A stretch of 6,480 nt of DNA from Thermacetogenium sp. UBA4966 (GTDB taxonomy: Bacteria > Bacillota > DSM-12270 > Thermacetogeniales > Thermacetogeniaceae), in assembly GCA_002397275.1 (NCBI GenBank), contig DHAA01000134.1, positions 11,389 to 17,868 of the forward strand. The letters are read 5' to 3'. Positions within the stretch are counted from its first letter, which is position 1. The number at the start of each line of letters is the position of its first letter. A model generated the notes under the pieces. That model did no database searches. It had not been told where the DNA came from and saw only the letters and a list, made by a program, of their open reading frames with translations. Shown here piece by piece: positions 4,888 to 6,480 of the stretch. The translations under genes and the position numbers were made by a program.

Positions 4888-6102
4888 ATGGAGCGCGTGA
4901 TTTTACATTCGGATATGAACAACTTCTATGCCAGCGTGGAATGCCTGTACCGCCCGCAGATCAGGAACCGGCCTGTGGTGGTAGGGGGGGACGAGGAATT
5001 GCGTCACGGCATCGTGCTGGCTAAAAATTATCGGGCAAAAGCGGCGTCTATCCGCACCGGGGAAACGCTCCGGGAGGCGCGCGGAAAATGCCCGGGACTG
5101 GTCGTCGTGCCGCCTAACTATCCCTTATATCTACACTTCGCCAAATATGCCCGACAAATTTATGCGGATTTTACAGACAGGATAGAACCCTTTGGCCTCG
5201 ACGAGGCGTGGCTCGACGTAAGCGGCGATAACGGGGTGGCGGTTGCCGACGAGATTCGGAGGCGCATCAAAGGCGAGCTGGGCATCACCGCCTCTGTGGG
5301 GGTGAGCTACAATAAAATCTTCGCAAAGCTGGGTTCCGATATAAAAAAACCGGATGCGACGACCCTGATCAGCCGAGAAAATTATCGGTCTGTGGCCTGG
5401 CCGCTCCCGGTGGAGGACCTTTTATATGTAGGCCCCGCAACAAAGAAAAAGCTGCTCAGGTACGGGATCGACACTATAGGGAAGCTGGCTGCCGCTCCGC
5501 TCCCGCTTCTGCGCAGAGTGTTCGGCAAGGTGGGATATGTGCTGCACAGCTTCGCCAACGGTTTCGACGGATCGCCGGTCATGCGCCTCGATGAGGAATC
5601 GCTGCTCAAGTCGATCGGCAACAGCACGACCACGCCCCGGGATCTCACCTGCAATGACGATGTCCGGCTTATCCTCTTCGTTCTCAGTGAAAGCGTTTGC
5701 GCCAGGCTGCGTGAGCATGGCTTCCTTTGCCGCACAGCCGCCATTTCTATCCGTGACAATGAGCTTTTCCGCCTGGAGAGGCAGTCCAAGCTGCAGACCC
5801 CGTCGAACACATCGGGGGAGATCGCCGCCGCGGCGATGCGGCTTTTCCGGCAGAACTACTTTTGGCCGAAGCCGATTCGCAGCATCGGGGTGCGCTGTAC
5901 CGATCTGCTCCCTGCCGGCGCCCTCTTGCAGTCATCCCTGTTCGGGGATGAAGAAAACAGGCGCAGGCAGGCTGCGCTGGACAGAACGATAGATTCGCTG
6001 CGCAGGCGGTTCGGGCATTTCTGCATACAGCGGGCTTCGCTGTTGGCCGACAAACCGTTGGGGAGCATTACCCCGAATCCGATCACATCATTCACCCGGT
6101 AG
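4888..6102 (+). CDS. dinB: Y-family translesion DNA polymerase (DinB / Pol IV type)
   Basis: The product is a 404-residue error-prone polymerase that inserts nucleotides opposite damaged template bases. The palm begins MERVILHSDMNNFYASVE, with catalytic D9 and Y14 at the steric-gate position. The second acidic pair is D105-E106 in FGLDEAWLDVSG. SVGVSYNKIFAKLGSDIKKPDA (136-157) follows. The helix-hairpin-helix thumb region begins near VEDLLYVGPATKKKL (175-189), and the little finger includes SIGNSTTTPRDL (242-253) and ISIRDNELF. QSSLF (348-352) is a good sliding-clamp-binding pentapeptide, and RRRFGHFCIQRASLLAD closes the protein. ATG 4888 has AGGCGG 7 nt upstream. The open frame extends back to TTG 4771, but that crosses the promoter and LexA box, so the longer form is rejected. 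LexA control is indicated by the operator at 4858-4869. All catalytic residues are present, so it should be active. Confidence 0.93.
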   Translation: MERVILHSDMNNFYASVECLYRPQIRNRPVVVGGDEELRHGIVLAKNYRAKAASIRTGETLREARGKCPGLVVVPPNYPLYLHFAKYARQIYADFTDRIEPFGLDEAWLDVSGDNGVAVADEIRRRIKGELGITASVGVSYNKIFAKLGSDIKKPDATTLISRENYRSVAWPLPVEDLLYVGPATKKKLLRYGIDTIGKLAAAPLPLLRRVFGKVGYVLHSFANGFDGSPVMRLDEESLLKSIGNSTTTPRDLTCNDDVRLILFVLSESVCARLREHGFLCRTAAISIRDNELFRLERQSKLQTPSNTSGEIAAAAMRLFRQNYFWPKPIRSIGVRCTDLLPAGALLQSSLFGDEENRRRQAALDRTIDSLRRRFGHFCIQRASLLADKPLGSITPNPITSFTR

Positions 6103-6127
6103 GATTTTTTAAGGATGGGATGGTACA

Positions 6128-6400
6128 ATGATAGAGAGGCGTTACGAAAACGATCTGAAAGTTTATGTCAAGGTGGAGGCGCTGTTCTATCCCGATGGGA
6201 GGCTGATGCCCCTCGCCTTTTGGTGGGAAGACGGCCGCCGCTACAGCGTCGATCGCGTGACCGAGGTCTGCCGGGCCGCCAGCCTCAAAGCGGGAGGGAT
6301 CGGTATCCGCTACACCTGTACGGTGCTGGGCAGACAAACATTCCTTTTCTATGAAGAAGACCGCTGGTTCATGGAGCGCGTACGCGTATTAGATCATTAG
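6128..6400 (+). CDS. Small conserved-looking protein cotranscribed with dinB
   Basis: This 90-residue soluble protein starts at ATG 6128, 25 nt after the dinB stop, with AAGGATGG upstream and no terminator between, so it is very probably in the same LexA-controlled transcript. It has no signal peptide or membrane segment. Aromatic and basic residues are frequent (LAFWWEDGRRYSVDRV at about 29-44, ASLKAGGIGIRYTCTV at about 51-66, FLFYEEDRWFMERV at about 72-85), suggesting a compact beta-rich fold. The layout loosely recalls DUF6504 proteins found beside Y-family polymerase genes in actinobacteria, but I make that link from memory and it needs a profile search. A role as a partner of the polymerase is a guess from position only. 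Confidence 0.8.
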   Translation: MIERRYENDLKVYVKVEALFYPDGRLMPLAFWWEDGRRYSVDRVTEVCRAASLKAGGIGIRYTCTVLGRQTFLFYEEDRWFMERVRVLDH

Positions 6401-6439
6401 CCCCTCAGGGAATCAGCACCGCGTTGGTTGGATTTTGCA

Positions 6440-6472
6440 GTTCATGGAGCGCATATTAGGTCGTTAGACCCC
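6440..6472 (+). repeat. Partial second copy of the 3' end of the small gene
   Basis: GTTCATGGAGCGC (6440-6452) exactly repeats 6367-6379. After a 6-nt gap relative to the first copy, ATATTAGGTCGTTAG matches the original end with three substitutions and again finishes in TAG, followed by CCCC in both. It looks like a duplicated gene terminus that has since decayed. The 39 nt between the copies (6401-6439) show no recognisable feature. Confidence 0.6.
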
Positions 6473-6480
6473 GGGGAGAT

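Noticed and set aside
5382..5810. Minus-strand open frame of 142 codons across dinB
   Set aside because: It is fully antisense to the clearly coding polymerase gene and has no likeness to known proteins.
1..6480. CRISPR array, tRNA/rRNA, transposase or integrase
   Set aside because: No regularly spaced repeats of CRISPR length, no tRNA cloverleaf noticed by eye, and no mobile-element protein signatures on either strand.

Overview
The window looks like chromosomal DNA of a GC-rich Gram-positive anaerobe, probably class Clostridia (Peptococcaceae or a relative). The reasons are strong Shine-Dalgarno sequences of the AGGGGGTG type, a Gram-positive LexA operator, a CsaB-type pyruvyltransferase homologue and a clostridial-style Y-family polymerase. 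This placement is inferred from family resemblance only.

Left two thirds, minus strand. Reading down from about 4485 the genes are a TetR-family repressor (3907-4485), a CsaB-like polysaccharide pyruvyltransferase (2474-3742), an HD-domain hydrolase (1790-2344) and an O-antigen ligase/polymerase-like membrane protein that runs off the left edge (1-1721). The long stretch 1-1760 is therefore one open minus-strand frame, not empty DNA. CsaB and the O-antigen-ligase-like protein point to assembly or modification of a cell-wall glycan. Both are divergent, and each appears to lack the histidine signature typical of its family.

Right third, plus strand. A non-coding, palindrome-rich stretch (4486-4887) separates tetR from a divergent SOS unit. 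That unit is a sigma-A-type promoter (4822-4850), a perfect LexA palindrome GAACATATGTTC at the expected transcription start (4858-4869), a DinB-type translesion polymerase (4888-6102) and, 25 nt later, a 90-residue protein of unknown function (6128-6400). A damaged repeat of the 3' end of that small gene lies at 6440-6472.

No tRNA, rRNA, CRISPR array, transposase gene or integrase was seen. The points most worth a second look are the three TGGTCGG half-sites upstream of dinB, the loss of active-site histidines in the two adjacent glycan genes, the basic repeat-built N-terminal extension of the O-antigen-ligase-like protein, the dinB/small-protein SOS operon, and small repeat scars at 1766-1780, 2457-2484 and 6440-6472.
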